From Lophius americanus (Eukaryota; Chordata; Actinopteri; Lophiiformes; Lophiidae): a stretch of DNA of 64,000 nt. This document shows positions 17,910-29,892 of this stretch, one piece after another. The translations under genes were made by a program, and so were the position numbers. The stretch covers positions 124,001-188,000 of the forward strand of contig JBBDHG010000135.1 in the NCBI GenBank assembly GCA_037951165.1. Direction: 5' to 3'. The notes under the pieces are model-generated. The model worked only from the letters and a program-made list of their open reading frames with translations. It searched no databases and had not been told where the DNA came from. The first letter of the stretch is position 1. Every line of letters begins with the position of its first letter.

Positions 17910-20900
17910 CTGCCAGACAAACACAGACACATAGCGACATCAGACTCATTAGCATACATGCACATATATTTGCATAAATTAGAGAGATACCAGCTGATAG
18001 AGGCAACAGCTCTGCAGCAGCTCATCAAGATCTGAGCAGAGTCATGACTCGGGAGAACTAACAACTCATTTCCACCATATTAGATGCATACTTTCTTATC
18101 AAGCTCACAATGTTATTATTATAAAGACAAATTTGGCCTCTTTTTCACTCAGGACAAAATTCAAGTTCAGGTGTCAATTTAGGTCATCTGCAGCTCAGTG
18201 GGGAAAGCGGTGATTTCTCGATTGGAAGATCGGCGGGTTGATCCCAGGAGTCTTCATGTCCTGGTCTTGAACCTCGATATGCTACCTGGGCACTTCACAG
18301 TGGTTACCTGCTCCTTACTGCGTGTGACTGTGTATGATTGTGTTTTATTAAAGTTACATCATCATTATTACCCCTGCCAAAGAGAATATTCACCCTTGTG
18401 TGTTTGTTTGTTTGTTGGCACGATTTATGAAAAAAATTCATGATGGATTCGTGGCTTTGCATATCCTAGAGATGGTTAAATGTTGATGATGGGATGAGGG
18501 TCGCAGCCTCTAAAATGAAATAAAGTAAAATAACTAATCCATTTGGATTGGTGATGTCATATTTGGTTGATGGAGATATAGCCTTCAGAGGTTTTTACAG
18601 CTGGAAATCATCTTTCGTGCTCGTGCAAAACGATGTCAGCTGGAATAATCCTATCTTTGTTATTTATCATGAAGAAACGGGGAAGGGGACACATGTTTTT
18701 GTTAGAGCTGTCAGTGGATTTAGAGGCTTGCAAAAACTCTAAACTAAATTAATGAAGGACTCTACACGACATTTTCCTAAATTGTGCCATCTAATTGAAT
18801 CTGATCACAATAATGTCTCGTTTGGATAGTGTTGTGCCGTTGTGGAGGTTTGTATTCTATGACTGCTTTTATCTATAGTGTTTATTATTATTTTCAATAA
18901 TAACTCTCTGTTTGGTTATTAATTTTTTGTTCTGGGCTCTTTCTTGCCTCAGACTGAGACCCAGCGGAAGCCTCAGCTAGTCACATGACCAATTATACGA
19001 ACAAGAAATCATCACTCTCACACTTCCTTTGCTTTGTTGTAACGATTGGACCAGTGTTACTGACTTATGTGGAAACTTATTACATCAGTTGGTAACACAT
19101 ACATATAATCAATTTTTTGATAATTTTGTCAGCTATTGTTTAATTTATTCTTAATCCTGTGTCAGATGCCTTCATAGATTCTTTTTTTAATTATCATACA
19201 CCGATTACTGATAACATTATAACCACTTTCTGATGAAGTCTGAATGACATTGTTTAACTTATTGCACTGGTGCCAATGATTAGGATAAATGACGCATATT
19301 GAAGATCTGTGGAAGGACAACTGCGCCCCCACTGCATCAGAGATCCAACGCTGGACTTCACAGTGGGTATGAGGGGCTTTTCTCTATAGCTTCCTTTCAT
19401 GCTACACCACCCCCATCTTTGACGTTGGTTGCCGAAAAGCTCTACTTTGGCCTACCCTGACATTGACCCTGGTCCACTGAAAGTCCCGGTAGTGTTTGGT
19501 AAAATTCTGGGCTTTTGTTTGTGTGTGGATGACAGCAGAGGCATATTTCTATATACTACCCTCCAGAGCAGCTTGTGTTGATGTAGCTGTCATCTGATGA
19601 TGGTTAAGGAGACTTTCTGACCCCAGGATTCAACTGACATCTGGAATTCTCTAGCTGTGGTCCTTGGAGAGTCTTTTGCCAGTCCAACCATCCTCCACAT
19701 AGTGTGCGGGGACTGTTTGCAGACACGTCCTCTTCTGGGCTAATTTTTATCATCTGTAGTCACTTAAAATGTCTTAATTATTAATGTAACTGTTGAAACT
19801 GACAATTTTAACTGTTAGCTGTTATATTTCTTGCATCCGTGCCAGATGCGGGCAGTTCTAAAACTCTTCTTTGGTCATCTTGCTGTGTTCTCCGGTTTTT
19901 CACATTGTGAAGAGTGCCAAGGAGAATTAGACCTACGTCGACTCATATAAATAATCCAATAAAACAGGAAGTCAATGTTCACCACTTAAGAGTTTCTATT
20001 TATATTAGGATTAAATATTTATTTTACGTTAAAAAGGTTATGTCTTGTGAAATTGTGTTGCTTAAATGAAAGGTTTGATTTTTGTCAATAATTTTAATTA
20101 AGGATCAGTATAGATAGACAGTAAAGACATTTCTTGGTTCCCCTTTTTACAATTTTTTTTAAAGGCAATCAATAATTCTGGAAGACACTGTAACTTATAA
20201 TATGTCTTGTCTGTTAAAGTTGGAAAATATATAATCCTTTGCAAAGGTTTGATACAAGCTCTCTATGTAAAGGCCATATATAATCAGAATAATCATATCG
20301 ACTGGACGGTACCTTCTCCTGCAGCCTCTCAAGCATGGCCGCCAGCAGAGCCTCCCTGTTCTCCTTGTTGGCCTCCATCTTCTGCTCAAGCTTTTCCTTG
20401 GCATGCTTGATGAAGTTGTTGTTCTCCTCATAAGCCTTCTGGATCACCTCACGCTCATGCTCCCTCTTCTCCGCCAGATGCTTCAGCAGCTCAGCCTCCT
20501 GGCACTGGTATGACACAACGATGATAAATCAACAGGCAGTTTTCCCTCTTCTTATAATCTACAAATGCTAAAACAGGATTTCAGCTGCAATTTTGGAGAT
20601 CTTTGGCATAAAGGTCATGCATTAGGGAGGAAGAGGTCTGAACCTAAACACCCGCTGTGCACCATTAACAGAAGGTTATGTTTAGGGTTAATGTTATGCT
20701 TTCATGTCAGAATGAGAAAATGTGCTGAAGACAAACCTTCTCCAATACTACAGTGATATAGAAACATGTGGCACCTCAAAAAATATATAGAACAAAAATG
20801 CAGGTGAGAATGTGTTAGTATGTATAAAAACCCAGCCTCCTTCCCTGAAGGGAAAAGAAGTTATAGCACAGCAGATATAGTAAAGTTATCTCTTGGCTGT

Positions 20901-23900
20901 GTGTCATTTATATGATCTGCAGTAGCTGTGACCACTGCCTCAGGAAATAAAAAGTAACGCTCATAAGTACTGGCTGTTCATCACAGTTTCACTTTTTTTT
21001 AGGTGATAGACAAGAAATCAAGATAATTATGATAGAACCCATTTTTATAGCACTTTTCAAAACAAAGTTACAAGGTGCCTCAGATTATAAAGAAAGGAAT
21101 TAGAACCGACAATGACAGAAAACGATCACAAATAAGAAGTACCAATAGAGACAAACCTGGAAATGAGTTTACTATAAAACTTACAAATATATGTTTTAAT
21201 AAGTGTTTTAAGCATACTGATACTGCAGGCCTCAGCTCCTCAGACAGGGAGTTCCAGAGCTGAGGGGCCCTGACTAAAAAAGAGCGGTCCCCTTTAGTCC
21301 TGAGACGGGACTCAAGAATAGATAACAGCTCTTTCTTACCCCTTTACCACCAAAAATAACCTGGTGCTAGTTCGGTGCTTGTCCTAGTGCCAGTGCTTAG
21401 GTGGTTCAACTCACGCATATCCTAAGAGCCTGCCTGCTTTTCCAGTGGCAAGGAACCAAGTCAGAACCGCACAATTATGTCACTTTATAACGTAATCGGT
21501 TCTTGGCTCTAAACCATCAAAGAGTTGGTTATGTCTGGCACCCGTTTTGAGAGCCAGGACATGGTGCTTAGGCGGTCGAAAAGCAATGAACTGGTGCTTA
21601 TTCCGACTCTGACTCCAAACTAGCCCTGGAACAAGCTCGTGGGAAAAGGGTTATATGAAGATTTGATATGATAAACAGTAAAGGGCCAAAGATGGAGCTT
21701 TGGGGGGACACCATAGTTCAGAGGGGCCACCGAGGAGGAAGCGTTGCTAATGAGAAAGTCCTATTAGATAAGTAGTCTGATTATTAGTAGTCTTAAGAAA
21801 GTCTTATTCGGCCATTTTGTGAAGCCACCAACTCATTGCATGTTCTGTTGACTTTGGGATGGAGCTGGAGAAGTCATTTGGTAAAAAACCCAATCACATG
21901 AAGGACATGCAAAGAAAGGAATCTGGGACCCTTTTGGATTTGAACTAAGGTTTGATCTGGATTGAAGTATCATCAAAACTTATCCTTCCATCTATCTGTT
22001 TTTATGTGAGTATGTATCAAATTTAAAAAGGTTTTTGAATGAAGAAACACTTAGTGTGATTTAGTATGGGGCACCAGTGGTAAAGTAGCACATGGTAACA
22101 TTTTGGTACATGAAGCTACATACTTCTTGCAATCAATGGCAAAAAAAAGTGGTGTCAAATTTTAAAAGTCAATTTTTTAATTTACATTTACAGCAACATT
22201 TATCACTCATATTCACTTTCTAAGAAAGATATATTAAGTAAGCCTAAATGTTCAATCTAAATCTAAACATTGATGCTAAATATGAAATCTAAGTCTTACC
22301 GTATATGTTAAAACTAAATGTTCAATCTAAATGTTAAACCTAAATGTTTATTACAAAATGAAATATTTAGCTAATATAAAACATTTACAGTGAACTAAGC
22401 TGTAGTTCCAAAGTAATGGCTTGATGAAGAGACCCTTCTAACAGCGTGAGTATTTACTGACCAAATGTTTAGTTTAGTGATACATATTAGGTTAAACATT
22501 AAGATATTACATTTATATTTAATATTAAGATTTAACATAATCATTTACATTTATATTTAATATTTATAAAATTTAAATTTAGATTCGGATTGGATTCAGC
22601 ATTTACATTTAGATTCAGTATTTCCATGTAACATTTACATTACGATATAATCTTTGATATCTCGACATTGTATTTCACATATTTTTCCTAGGAAAGTAAA
22701 TGTTGCTGTAAATATGATAAAAAAATGACATTTAAAATTTGAAACCGGTTTTTAAACATTGTTTGGAGCCAAATGGTCCAAAATGTTGCTGTTAAAATTA
22801 GTGCGCGTTACTTTAAAATCGGCGCCCCATATGTAAAGACTTCAAATGATCAATTGAGCAAGAATCTGTATTTGTGCCTTTTCAAAATAAAATATTATTG
22901 ATACATGGATATACACAGCTAAGAGGTTGGTATAATTAACTTTTTACCTTATTCTACTCTGTGGTTGTATAGATGTCTGGATAAGTAACATTTGGTCATT
23001 ATGTTGGCTGATTGGTCCGTTTTGATTAGTGAGAAACAAAAAATGTCACGACAACTAACCGATCAAACTTTCTTTATGATAGTATCAAAAACTGAATAAT
23101 AAGTATTCATACGTTTTGCTTAGAATGGAAGTCAGATTATGTCAAAATAACAATCCAAACACACCTCAAACTGCATTAACGTCTACATTATCTTTAGTAG
23201 TGGTTTGCAAGGCACCGATCCAGTTTCATCCATCAGAACTACCGATTGCCACCAGAATCAAATTTTTGCACTTAACTTTTCCTTTCACAACCAAAGCCTT
23301 GTCTTAATGAGAAATATATATTCTGTTATATGAGGACACTCACGAAAATCGTGCCTCTAAATCATAAAATGATTATAGGAATACCTAATGTTGCAGACAT
23401 TTTGCGACTATATGTTGAAAGACACTCTGTTCCAGCTCTCCCTCACCTCTCACCTCCCCCCTCTCCTTTCATCCCCCTCCCTCTTCCGTTCTTTTTCCTT
23501 AATGACTGTGACCCATTGTCCGTGGATTTCATGGTCGCCCTCGTACTTTTATGTGCCTCCTTTAATCCACTCTCCCTCTGTGGAACTGTCCTCCCTTCCT
23601 TTCCATCAACTCATGCTCACTTATGCTAACTTCCTTTTATCCTTTCTCCACCTTTCTTCTCCAGAGCTAATATATCAGGCTCCCAACAAAGGGAATTGTC
23701 ATGTATTTAACAATGTTTGAAGGACCTACAAACAGTCAGGCTTAGGGTTACACTTAAGGCCTTTCCATTCGGGTGTTGGATGTCCAACCCCACTCATACT
23801 CTGCTCACCTTCCGTCTGTCCTCTGCAGCCTCCAGCTTCTTCTGGATCTCCTCCAGGGATGGGTCGCGGCGTTGCGGCATGGAGGTGTTGAGGTCTGGCA

Positions 23901-25507
23901 CACCGTCAAAGGAAGGGGGCTTGAGGATGACCTCGAAGGCTTGACCTGAAGCCCGCTTATTCAGCTCGATTACCTCCACATCCTTGATGACACACCAACC
24001 CAGATCCACCGCATCTGTGGTGTTGGATTGTTGCCATACTGAGGTTCTTCCAATACATTTTTTATAGAGGGAAGCATGCTTCATCATTTATATGTCATTT
24101 TTGGGTGCGTTGCTTTCCTCTTTAGATCAACAAATCCTACATTTGCCGGAATTGTAAGCAACCATAATACTATTGACTTGTGATTGTAAATAGGTGCGTG
24201 TTTGTCGTTTAGCCTTACCCTCTGCCTTGTATGTAGTTTTTTCTAGAGTCTGTGGGTTCAGGCATGCACAGAACAAAGACACCAGGGGGAACTCTTTGAT
24301 CTTCTCTTTGTAGGCTGAGGACACAGATACACACACATCATCACAACATACACATTCTGTGATGCCTGACATTTTGTTTACTGGAAAGATTATAAAAAGG
24401 ACTTAAGGACTGATGAAGTTATTCCCCGAATAAGCAGCTACAGGGTGAAGGGAGTATTGGAATCTGTCCCAGCTCACATTGGGTAAGAGCATCACTGGAC
24501 ATGTTACTAGTTCATTACAGGCCCAACATATCGAGTTACATCACACCTGAAGGCAATTTAGTGTCACCAATTCCTGTATATTGCACTTATATTTCATCTA
24601 TTTGGACTGTGTCCCCTTAAAAAAAAGAAATATACATCAAGTTCATTTTTTATTTTTTTTTCAAGTTAAGTATTGAGGTAAAGTTCAAGTATAATTTTCA
24701 AGTACACTTAATGATGTCAGTATATTAATATTAATGCACTGACGGTATAATTTCAAGTATACTATTATAAACTTCTTGTGATCCCATTGGCCCACTTTTA
24801 GATAACAAAAAGTATATTTGTTATTATACTTTGTGTAAGAGTAGTAAACTTTGTGAACACATTATAGATTACATGTAAGTTTTGTTTCGTACTGAAACTA
24901 TACTGTGAAAATACAACAGGAAATAAAATAATAATAATAATGTATCCTTTATTTATCACACTTTTAGTCATACACAGAACGACATAATTAAATTATTTCT
25001 CTGCTTTTGAACGATCTCTGTTAGGCAGTGGGCAGCCACTTTGAAGCGCCCAGGGATCAGAGTCTTGCTCAATAACAATACAATATGAAGACTGCCGGGC
25101 TCAAACCGCTGACCTTCCAGTCTTCTGACTGGGGGACAACCACTCTAACCAAGGAGCCGTAAACTTGTACCTAAGTATAGTTATATTAATAATATCTCTG
25201 GTAATTACATACAATGTGTATACTACAAGAATTCCTTCTTATTTTTGTTTAAATAACTATACTAGATAGCATATTGGAAATTACTTCTTTCTTCTATGGG
25301 TCATAAAAACACAGGGAGTTCCACCCAGAAGGAGCATTTGAACCAAAAGCCTCCTTGCTGTAAAAAAAATCACAGGCAATCACTGAAAATGCTGCATTTT
25401 CAGTGATCAATCTAATTTGTTCCTACAGTTGAATCATATAAATATGAACTGAGAGGCTGAGAGGCGTATTACTTTCTGCTGCAGCGGAATTTACCTGCCA
25501 GGGTCAT
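17850..25507 (-). CDS. stmn4: stathmin-4 (RB3), five coding exons, 188 aa
   Basis: Neuronal stathmin-family phosphoprotein that sequesters tubulin heterodimers through its stathmin-like domain. Minus-strand exons: 25507-25495 (ATG ACC CTG GCA G), 24314-24219, 24014-23809, 20504-20313 and 17909-17850 (stop TAG). They total 567 nt with phases 1/1/0/0, all consistent. The N-terminus MTLAAYKEKIKEFPLVSLFCAC is diagnostic of stathmin-4, with Cys20 and Cys22 as expected membrane-targeting palmitoylation sites. The stathmin domain runs from about residue 48 (DVEVIELNKRASGQAFEV) through DPSLEEIQKKLEAAEDRRK into a long charged helix, AEKREHEREVIQKAYEENNN, ending DKHAEEVRKNKEMKEEACR. Length equals the short vertebrate RB3 form (about 189 aa). 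Ser in RASGQ is the counterpart of stathmin Ser16. Fish may have stmn4 paralogues (stmn4/stmn4l), so the exact orthologue is uncertain. Confidence 0.95.
18181..18365 (+). mobile_element. tRNA-derived SINE
   Basis: Within stmn4 intron 4. A tRNA-like head shows an A-box CAGCTCAGTGGGGAAAGC and a B-box GGTTGATCCC. A SINE body follows with CTACCTGGGCACTTCACAGT and GCGTGTGACTGTGTATGATT. The 3' end runs into a second repeat (about 18370-18470) that begins CCCCTGCCAAAGAGAATATT and resembles another common teleost repeat end. Confidence 0.6.
19199..19285 (+). mobile_element. Tc1-like terminal-repeat fragment
   Basis: The sequence starting CCGATTACTGATAACATTAT and continuing AACCACTTTCTGATGAAGT matches the end of the same Tc1-like family as the relic at 15695 (terminal repeat plus about 60 bp of leader). 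It stops abruptly before a different element at about 19320. Confidence 0.5.
19320..19745 (-). mobile_element. second-family Tc1-like transposase relic
   Basis: Read on the minus strand, it contains in order the decayed equivalents of a Tc1 transposase N-terminal half: GRGRV-like, TVRRM-like, AKDSPRTTA-like, ESWGQKAS-like, HKL-like, then a YWxFxW...DET-like stretch. Recognisable DNA landmarks include CAAAAGACTCTCCAAGGACC and GAATCCTGGGGTCAGAAAG. The frame is broken many times and both termini are unclear. It differs from the family at 15695. Confidence 0.6.
21035..21785 (+). repeat. teleost interspersed repeat, split by a younger MITE
   Basis: The segments 21035-21338 and 21654-21785 together carry landmarks of a familiar fish repeat: TTTATAGCACTTTTCAAAAC, CAGACAGGGAGTTCCAGAGC, GGTCCCCTTTAGTCCTGAG, then GGGCCAAAGATGGAGCTTTG and TAGATAAGTAGTCTGA. 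The interruption is exactly the element at 21339-21650. Family name not assigned. Confidence 0.6.
21339..21650. mobile_element. 312-bp MITE (PIF/Harbinger-like by its TTA target duplication)
   Basis: Ends are CCCCTTTACCACCA on the left and, reverse-complemented, CCCTTTTCCCACGA on the right, giving an imperfect inverted repeat of about 14 bp. It is flanked on both sides by TTA (21336-21338 and 21651-21653), the 3-bp duplication typical of PIF/Harbinger elements. No coding capacity. It sits inside an older repeat, which fixes the relative age of the two insertions. Confidence 0.6.
22067..22829. mobile_element. 763-bp fold-back DNA element with TA target duplication
   Basis: The left end TGGGGCACCAGTGGTAAAGT and the reverse complement of the right end (TGGGGCGCCGATTTTAAAGT) align. 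Similarity continues inward through TAACATTTTGGTAC / CAACATTTTGGACC, TGTCAAATTTTAAAAGTC and TTTACAGCAACATTTA. The centre has CTAAATGT phrases facing ACATTTAG phrases, so most of the element is one imperfect inverted repeat. TA flanks both ends. No ORF. Confidence 0.65.
24449..24585 (-). mobile_element. SINE 3'-half fragment (same family as 9802-10145)
   Basis: On the plus strand the 3' body of the SINE appears in reverse: CTGTCCCAGCTCACATTGGG, ATCACTGGACATGTTACTAG, then GGCAATTTAGTGTCACCAAT. The tRNA-like head is absent. It lies in the short-distance part of stmn4 intron 2. Confidence 0.55.
24925..25165 (+). repeat. teleost interspersed repeat with tRNA-like box in reverse
   Basis: Begins ATCCTTTATTTATCACAC and continues GGCAGTGGGCAGCCACTTTG, GCGCCCAGGGATCAGAG and CTTGCTCAATAACA. 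It ends with GGGCTCAAACCGCTGACCTT and an AACCACTCTAACCAAGGAGC tail. This order is shared by a common teleost repeat, and the CTCAAACC part resembles a reverse-strand B-box. Confidence 0.5.
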
Positions 25508-28500
25508 CTTGTCGCTGCGTATGTTACTCTTTGGGGATGCTGAAGATTGTTCTCGGTCTGTCAGGGAGGGACATGCAGAGAAAGAGAATAGGATTATTAT
25601 AACAGGCTTCAACAGATGAATGAATATGAGAACTTGAGTTACTGTCGCCCAGCAGGAGAGATAGAACCAATAATGGAACAGGTCTGCTTTAAAGAATAAA
25701 CAAACTAGAGAGAGTTTGGTACTTCAGTGTTCATTGAAATATATATATATATATGTATGTACATTACATTCCCTCTTACATATATAGACGACTAGAAAAC
25801 AGAAAGATTCGTTCCAGAATAATTCAAAGGCATTATAAAAAGACAAGTTTTTTGTCATGGTTCTAACGCAAAAATGTGAAAAGATCTTGACTTTTCTTAA
25901 AATGAAATACCCTTAATGTCATCAATAATGAATCAAGAGTTTATGAAAATATAAAAAAATTCAGCCTTTCAGATTTTAACTGCTAAACATAACACTAATA
26001 CTTTCTAAAAAGACACCTGGGTTTCCACAAAATCTGCAAAATTAATTACATTAATGTGCATTTCCATCTAATGCTGTCGTAAAGGTAAGTGTAAGTTGGC
26101 TCATCAGTTAGTGTAAGTGTTGATGTTGGTAATTCTCTTGTCAGACCTCTTTCACAGTTATAGAAGGGAGAATAAGATAATTAAAAGAGCAGTCGAGCCT
26201 TAAATTGGACACAGCAATATAAAGAAGTGGTGGAAACATGGCATATATATATTTATGTCATACTGTATAATGATGAAGATTTTTTCATCTGCTACAATTT
26301 ACTACAAAAGTTTTTAAATATAGAGCAATGGCTTTTCTGGGCTTTTAAATCATATATAAAGTATACGACAATATGCTACTGTTATGCATGCCAGTCATAA
26401 AGACCTTTCTGGAATACGTCATCTTTTTTCTTGTGACTGCTATTTCCTCTCCGCCTCTTAATATGCAAATTAAACTAACAGGTGGGAAGAACAGGTGGAT
26501 GGAGACAGACTTTCTGAAAAGTTCATTATCATTAATTGAAAACTGGAGGTCTCCTCTCCCAACGTCATGCTTGAGCATATTTCATACTGGCACATGAAAA
26601 GATACCCAACTTTAATCCTTACTTATTATGCCACAAAAAACCTGCTAATATTGTGACACTTAATACTCAGATTTACGATTATATACGATTCCTTCCATCT
26701 ATAGATGAATGTAAACTCAAAACTTTTTTCTCAAAATATGTGCCAACATCAATCGGCCCGTAAAGCTCAACTTCAAACAGAGAAATTCTTTTTTTTGTTC
26801 CCAGTCCCTTTGTAGTGAATGACACTCTTGATACAAGCAGGAGAAATCACTGCGAAGATGCCAAAAAGGAAAATGCAGGTATGAATAAGAAAACGAGAGG
26901 CATCGATCTGTTTCACCACCTGCTGAAATGTTCGTCAAACCTTCAAATTTCACTAAATTGGTTGTGATTAAAGCTCTGATACTGTTTGCAACATGTTAAT
27001 CACATCTAATTATGTGCGCTGATATTAGACTATGAAGGGGATTAAATTCAAGTATAATCCAGTTAACTTCAAATAATGATTGAATCAAACTGAGTTACAT
27101 TTAGAGGCAGCAAAATAGCAAATCTTCTTATCCGACTTTTCACTACCTGCTGTCAGATGGTCTCATCAACACTGGATTGATGGACAGCTGTGGCCATTCT
27201 CATGTTCTATAAACCGTTTTAACCTTTAAATCAAGCAAAGACTCTTGAAATAGACGGGTATAGTCAGATGGAGGTTATGTCATTTGAACTCAATGAGTAA
27301 CGCTTTTTGTGATTTCACAAAATACTCTATTTGATATATTTAATAAAAGATAGACAGAACACTCTGCATTATTGCAGTCCAGAATGATTCAGACAGCACT
27401 GAAAAGAGAGCACACCTCGACCTCACTTTGAAAACCCTTAGGATTTGGAATCCGTAATCAAAAATAAATTGCACTGATGGTAGAAGATCCCCCTAGTGTC
27501 GGAATATATAACCTAACTGACCCGAAAACAGTCCAGTCCTTCCTTGCACTAAGGTCTAACATTGAGAGAATGTGTTACCTGTTCAACTCTGTTAACATCA
27601 AAATAGAGTTTTCCAATCAGAATGTTTTGGGATGATTGCTGCTTGGCAGAGAAAAAGTTAGAGCCGGCTCGCTCATTGTCTAGGGCTTCAGCAGCAGGAG
27701 AAAAGGTTATGGCCTTCGGTGTTTGTTTAGAGAGTGACAGGTGAATTAACCATTCACTTTTGAATTGATGGTGGGTGGGTCAAAAATATCATCCCCAAGG
27801 CCTTCCTACAGGCCAACGCTAGCTTGCTTGTAATAGGCCAGTAGGTAGGTTTGGGCGTGTTTTTCAAGGTAGACTCATCATTTGACAGTATTACTCATGA
27901 TGAAGGCATTTCATTAATATCCTCTGCTCCTTCTGAGCGCTCCTTATTCAACAAATTAAATTGTATTGGAGAAATAGGACCTCCATGCCAATGGATGAGG
28001 AATTGAACCAGTGAAAAGGAAAGGACCAGACCAAAAGGAGGACAGACTTTGTTCTTCAGATGAGGAAGAGCTTTTGTGAAGCCACGTTTTAAGTATCTTG
28101 AATAGCTGTTGATTATTGCTTTTTTCGGTGTTTTCTTCTACTCTCTGAGATCCAGGTTCATTCAGGTATGTTTATGCCAGCAGCTTGGCAAGAGTTTGTG
28201 AGGAAAGCTGTTGATTTCTACTTGCATTTTAATCTTTGTGGTCTTATGAGTAAATGTGACTGGTTACTGGTTGAGAAATTATGAGTTAGTAATGACAGTT
28301 ACATGAGCTATGGGACATCTATTAATGATGACCATGATGTATTTCTGTGTAATATTTCTATTGAACCATCATATGGTGGTTCAATCTTAGAATGTTGAAG
28401 AAAATGTCCTGGGTTGGCCCTTTTATCCAGGATCTACCCAAAAATATCATCACTTCTTCCTTGCCATATGGCCAAACCTCCCAGCAAGTTGAATGAAATC

Positions 28501-28671
28501 AGTAATTATGTGCAAGCCGGAAAACAAAGAAAACCTGCAGAAAGCATTACCTCCACGGTGGATGCAAAGTTTGGATACTTTCATCATTTGACAATCCATA
28601 AACTCTTGACCTTTCCTCAGCTGCACATAGAAATTATTAAGATTTAACTCATAGTGTAATTGCCTCTTGAG

Positions 28672-28745
28672 TCCATCTATCTATCTATCCATCTATCTAT
28701 ATCCATCCATCCATCCATCCATCCATCCATCCATCCATCTATCAT
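28672..28745. repeat. (CATC/CTAT)n tetranucleotide microsatellite
   Basis: A mixed CTAT and CCAT run within stmn4 intron 1, ending near ATCATCTAGCTAGC. Confidence 0.9.
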
Positions 28746-29844
28746 CTAGCTAGCTAAATAGCTTAAAATGCAGAGCACATACTATCATGGTTCCCAGTGG
28801 GACATACATGCACAAGGACACACGTGTTCATATTTAGATACATGCAACTTAAATGCTCAGGTGACTTAAATTGCACAGTTGTGCACTCACACACTAATCA
28901 GGTAGTGCTACAATAATTTGAGATTTATTCTCAGAAGTGCATCATCTTCAATGTCTGTTAAAGGTATATTGTTGTCTGAAGATTGGGCTGATACACAAGA
29001 ATATAAACTTACATTACACATTACATACTCTATTTTGCCATAAAGACTGGATACAGGCGGAAACAGCTAGCTAAGTCGTTTACACATGAGGGATATGAAA
29101 TCTTCTCATCAACACCTCTAAAGCTCACTGATTATTATGTAGTTTGACACTTTTTCACTACTGTTTATTCATCGCATGAAGGACGTAATGATTTATTTCT
29201 CAATTACTAGCATAGTAAACTTGATGGTTTTCCCTGAAAACAGGTGAAATGGTTGCAAGAAGAGCTAGCATGAAAGAACCCGCTGCATTTAGGTTGAATC
29301 TGGATTATGGTTTGGATTTGAGATCTTTTTTCATTTTCATAGACATTGCAATAAAGAGCTTTTTTCATAAGATATTGCAATTACACTATAATTACCTGAC
29401 AGATTTAGGTAAAACTCACGTAATGGCATGTGATAAAGAATGACCAATAACATTTCGGAATGGATCTGGATAAAGGGAGAGATTCAGTATTTTTTTCCCG
29501 TTTTGTTATAAATTACACATACATTATTACCATCCCACTAGCTGTAAGTATTAGTTACAGCATGTCCCATGGAAGTATTGAAATACATTTTTTGGAGGGA
29601 GAGGAGAAATGCTTTCATCCATAAATTAATTTCACTTCCTTTGTTATAGTGAGATGGTTAATGAAATAGTGTACCATGGAATTATTGAGTTTATTATTAG
29701 TATTGGATCCATTTTTTAAAATTTACTTCGGTCAGCAAATCGAATGGTGCACATATCTTGTTTGAATTTAGTTTATGCTAGATTTATTTAAAAGCAACTG
29801 TAGAGCTTTAGTGGACCTATACCTCCTAATGTTAATAATGTAAA

Positions 29845-29859
29845 GTTATAAATTAAATG

Positions 29860-29889
<30 letters not shown>
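29845..29889. repeat. (ATT)n tract with repeat-tail motif
   Basis: TTATAAATTAAATGTATTATT followed by about nine ATT units. Nearly the same tail occurs at 37103-37137, and a shorter one at about 1225-1261. Confidence 0.85.
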
Positions 29890-29892
<3 letters not shown>

